This document shows, piece after piece, positions 60,705 to 64,000 of a stretch of 64,000 nucleotides of DNA; the first letter of the stretch is position 1, and each line of letters opens with the position of its first letter. This DNA comes from Rostratula benghalensis (taxonomy: Eukaryota; Chordata; Aves; Charadriiformes; Rostratulidae). The translations under genes and the position numbers were made by a program. Under the pieces are notes generated by a model. It saw only the letters and a program-made list of their open reading frames with translations. It had not been told where the DNA came from and ran no database searches. The stretch spans positions 1,288,065-1,352,064 of the forward strand of contig VXAI01000197.1 in NCBI GenBank assembly GCA_013399305.1, in the 5' to 3' direction.

Positions 60705-63700
60705 TTTATTTCTGTTGGAGGCATGAATGGTAGCTGAACCTATTCCCAAATAAATGAGATATGTGCATCATGACTATTTCACCCTGAAAAAACTGTCCCC
60801 AGAACCAAATATCTCATACATCCTCATCCGTTGTCTGTCCGTGTACCCTCATAAGCAAAGACTCCCTTTGTCACTTTGCCACCGTTTGGCTTTCAACAGC
60901 TCCTCCTCGATGATAAAATATACTGCTGATGTCTGCAGTCTTTCCCTCCTTGAGAGCCCCAGGTCTTTGGCTTCTCCTTTGGTGTCCTTTTAGGGATTTA
61001 CTTGCTGTCAGCTTTTTCCATCCGAATTGGCAACACCCAGGAGATCCATGTCTGTGGTTCCTTTTTTTTTTTTTTTTAATATTAGCTGAAAATTGAATCT
61101 GGGGCAAATCATTAAAGGCCTGAAAGTGAGCTAGCTGAATCTGATTTGGTGTTGACCTAGGCAGTAATGAGAGGCAGTTAATGTAAAATCAGATGTTTGC
61201 TGTAATATTGAGACTTAATTAATTTTGGAATGAAGCATACAGACAGTAAGCTTGAGTGAAGCTTTATGAATGGTTGGAAATATTAACTCTAAGGAGCTTT
61301 ATGTAGAGGTCCCAATTTCATATGTACAGAATTGCTAGCATGCTTGATCAATTTTTAAGAGGACAATATCTCCCAGGTTATTTTATACTTATTTAAGATG
61401 GTACTTTTTCTATTATTGTAAATATAAGGGGTTGGATTGTTAATGACCAGATTTTCACCTGATGGTCAGGGTCAACTTTGCTGTCAAGGGCACAACTCCA
61501 ACAGGAGTGCTATACCAATGTGGAATGCAGCATCACGGAAACCAGTGGCATTGGGGGAGGGCAAGGAACAACATGTAGGGCAACAAAATTATATAGAGGT
61601 ACAATCAAAATATATTTGCTGCAGCACTACCACTTGTGATCATTAAATGTTTGTATGTGAACTGTGAAAATCTCAAATGGATTCATTATCTGCATTATTT
61701 ATAGGTTGCTTTATGAATTATTCTTCCTTATAAACTGTTAGAAACTCTGAGAACATCCAATACTTGAAATTTGAGATCTAGATTTAATTTGTTGCTTTCA
61801 CAAGTCATGTATTTTTTCTTTCTTTGCTGATTGGTTTATCTTGGAACTGACAGACTGAATTTCAAATTTTGAATGGTAAGACTCAGAACATAACTTGAAA
61901 ATAAGTTGGGTGAAATATTAGAAGCTGTGGTGTATCATTCCATTTTCACAAGTTCACATCATGGTTAATAAAGCTCCTGAATTTTTATACAAAGTGAAAA
62001 CTGTAGGGTTACAAGAACATTAAATATATTTCTCAGAAAGTTGTGCATTTCTAGAAATATTTTCTGAGGAAGCAACAATCAAAATAATTTATTGTGACAC
62101 ATAATGTAAAGAATTAAAATATATTCTATTTCAGCATCGCTTCTGCAGCTAAATAGAATGAACTGAATTTTATATGTAGAATTTTCCCAGAATCAGTGTG
62201 AAAAAACTTCTTTTATTTGCCCAGTCAACTGCAACACTTCAACTTCTTCATATTTATGATGAAAATTTCATGTTGTGTAGCTTAACAGCTAGTTCTTTAG
62301 TGCCACTTGTAACAGGTAGTACTACATTAGAAAACCAAACTCATACAGCCCTGGGTCCTGAGTTAACAGGTTAACAATGCAAAGACCAGTCTGTATGCTG
62401 CATGCCAGCAACTCTGCTGGATCCAGCCCTTTAGATGATCTAACTCACATACAACAAACCCAATTGATAATAATACTTCTAGTCTTGGAAGCACAGTGCC
62501 ATATACAAAATTTAGTTGTAATAGTGTATTGGGATGTTATGAGGTAGCTTCAGTAGGTGAGCAATAAATGGAGACATAATGCCTGTCAGTGCATGTTGTC
62601 TGCTGCACGGAAGTAATACACAATAGGTGTTATTTCTTTCTGTTTTCCTTATTTTAACATATAGACTTCTTTTAATATTAACAATAAAACACTGCCTGAA
62701 ATATACTGTGAAAATGTACATCTGTTGCAATCTACTGAATACACAGACTGCAGCATCCACAATAAATCTTTAAAAAATAGGACATATTGGTCCAAATAAG
62801 CAAGCAAGAGCCCAGTTTCTTCAGGGAAAAGGACAATCTTTTTCCATTAAATTTGTATATTAAAGATATTGCCTTTCCCGTGTCATTCAGGAGAAAGTCA
62901 CAGGGTGTTTAGATCCTGTCTTACAACAACAGAAAAAGGAATAAAACAGTCTTTCAGAACCCCCAAAGTAATTTGTTTTCATAGTCAAGGTACTGCAGGG
63001 CACTCTCATCACAAATCTAGCAAGTAAATAAGGATTTGTGGCAGCAATAAGGAACTTGTTCTGTATCTATAGTCAATAGACAAATTGAATGTACATCATA
63101 GGGGAGGTATGGATAAAAATAAGCAAAGCAAAATCCAAAATAAAATCATAAAAATAGTAAAAAAGAAGACAACAAAGTCATCTGGTTAGGAATACAGTGC
63201 TAACTAAAGCACTGAAAATTATTAATCTCTGAAGTATCTGGTGCTAAACCAGAACAAAGTCAATGAGAGAAAAAATGGTGGTCTTTTCACCACTTCACTC
63301 ACACAAACAACTGGAATATATATCCCAGCATAACAGAATGGCCACTGGTCCTACTTATGCCAAGAGTGGAGCTCTTATGCTGTTCACATACGTCTGGTCC
63401 AGAATCCCCCCAAATCATTGGACATCTTTACATGTAAGGCCCACATGCTTACAAATATCAAAAGGATTTGTTTTCTATTATCCTATTAAAACTTTTGAAA
63501 GTTTCTTAGTAATTTTTTATTAGTACAGTCATCTGAGAGTGGCTGGAGTCTGAGGGCAGAATTCCTCTCTTCCGGGAAGGAAAAGTAGAACAGCAACAAA
63601 ACCCAGAAGTGTTGTCTCCCCTCTGAAGAGAATTATCCTTCAGCGAGGGTCCAAAGGGGAGTCCACCTGCGGCTGGTGCCTGTATGCAAAGGCAGAGTGA

Positions 63701-64000
63701 TGCATGCCTCCATCCCTAGAAATAACAGTTCCAACTCACCAAACCACCCACCTCAATTTTATTCCATGGAGGCTGCAGACTTTATCATCTTTTTTTTAAA
63801 GAATGGGAAAGATTTTCAAGCTCTTTTTCACATTGGCCAAAGCTGCCTAAGACTCAGCTGTGTAGGGAAGGAGGTTATGCCAAACTGTTGCAGCTCAGCT
63901 GATGGCAGGAGCCCAGCACAAGTTTTTTCTGGTTTTCAAGCCCTGTTGACAATGAAATGATGGGGGATCTTTATTAATCCTGAGAAAAATAGCCCAGGGG
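60705..64000. other. noncoding unique sequence
   Basis: Plain AT-rich sequence with T-runs (near 61062-61078). No gene, RNA gene or recognisable mobile element is seen up to the window end. The last open frame (63676-63960) has no identifiable domain. Confidence 0.7.

Overview
The window looks like noncoding nuclear DNA from an amniote, most likely a bird or another sauropsid. It is AT-rich (by eye about 38-40% GC) and CpG-poor, with an assembly gap inside a (TTTTC)n microsatellite, many A/T homopolymers, and no bacterial gene organisation. Open frames are all short (about 110 codons at most), overlap each other on both strands, and often begin only with non-ATG codons. I accept none as a protein-coding gene. 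The absence of any fresh Alu, B1 or L1-like element across 64 kb argues against a mammal. The recognisable interspersed repeats are old, decayed relics: an L2/CR1-type LINE fragment, a MIR/CORE-SINE relic, an L2/MIR-like tail and two short amniote-type dispersed units. The organism call is inference.

Layout. 1-16 kb: unique AT-rich sequence with two enhancer-like blocks (about 1.50-1.76 kb with tandem GATA motifs; about 12.0-12.23 kb with a perfect MEF2 motif), a poly-C tract and a GC-richer patch near 7.7-7.9 kb. 16.0-16.33 kb: a duplicated 27/31-bp segment followed by the (TTTTC)n tract with a 92-N gap. 16.3-28.6 kb: unique sequence with a hairpin at 18.15 kb, a G/A-rich strand-asymmetric stretch at 21.24-21.69 kb and a weak candidate exon at 23.47-23.75 kb. 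28.6-40 kb: a (GTTTT)n tract, a 28-bp palindrome, a paired-GATA enhancer-like block (33.64-34.13 kb), a short palindromic dispersed repeat (35.78 kb) and a homeodomain/C/EBP-rich block (38.39-38.66 kb). 40.23-40.64 kb: the LINE reverse-transcriptase relic. 48.3-53.5 kb: several old repeat relics. 53.9-60.7 kb: the densest set of regulatory-looking blocks (53.93-54.14, 54.77-55.34 and 59.68-60.01 kb), ending in a poly-G pair and a CpG-enriched patch (60.39-60.67 kb). 60.7-64 kb: ordinary noncoding sequence.

Interpretation. This is best read as part of a gene desert or a very large intron, with several candidate conserved noncoding elements. Conservation cannot be seen from one sequence, so each 'regulatory' call is a hypothesis based on motif density and on low repeat and homopolymer content. 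I found no operon, phage, CRISPR array, RNA gene or new coding system.
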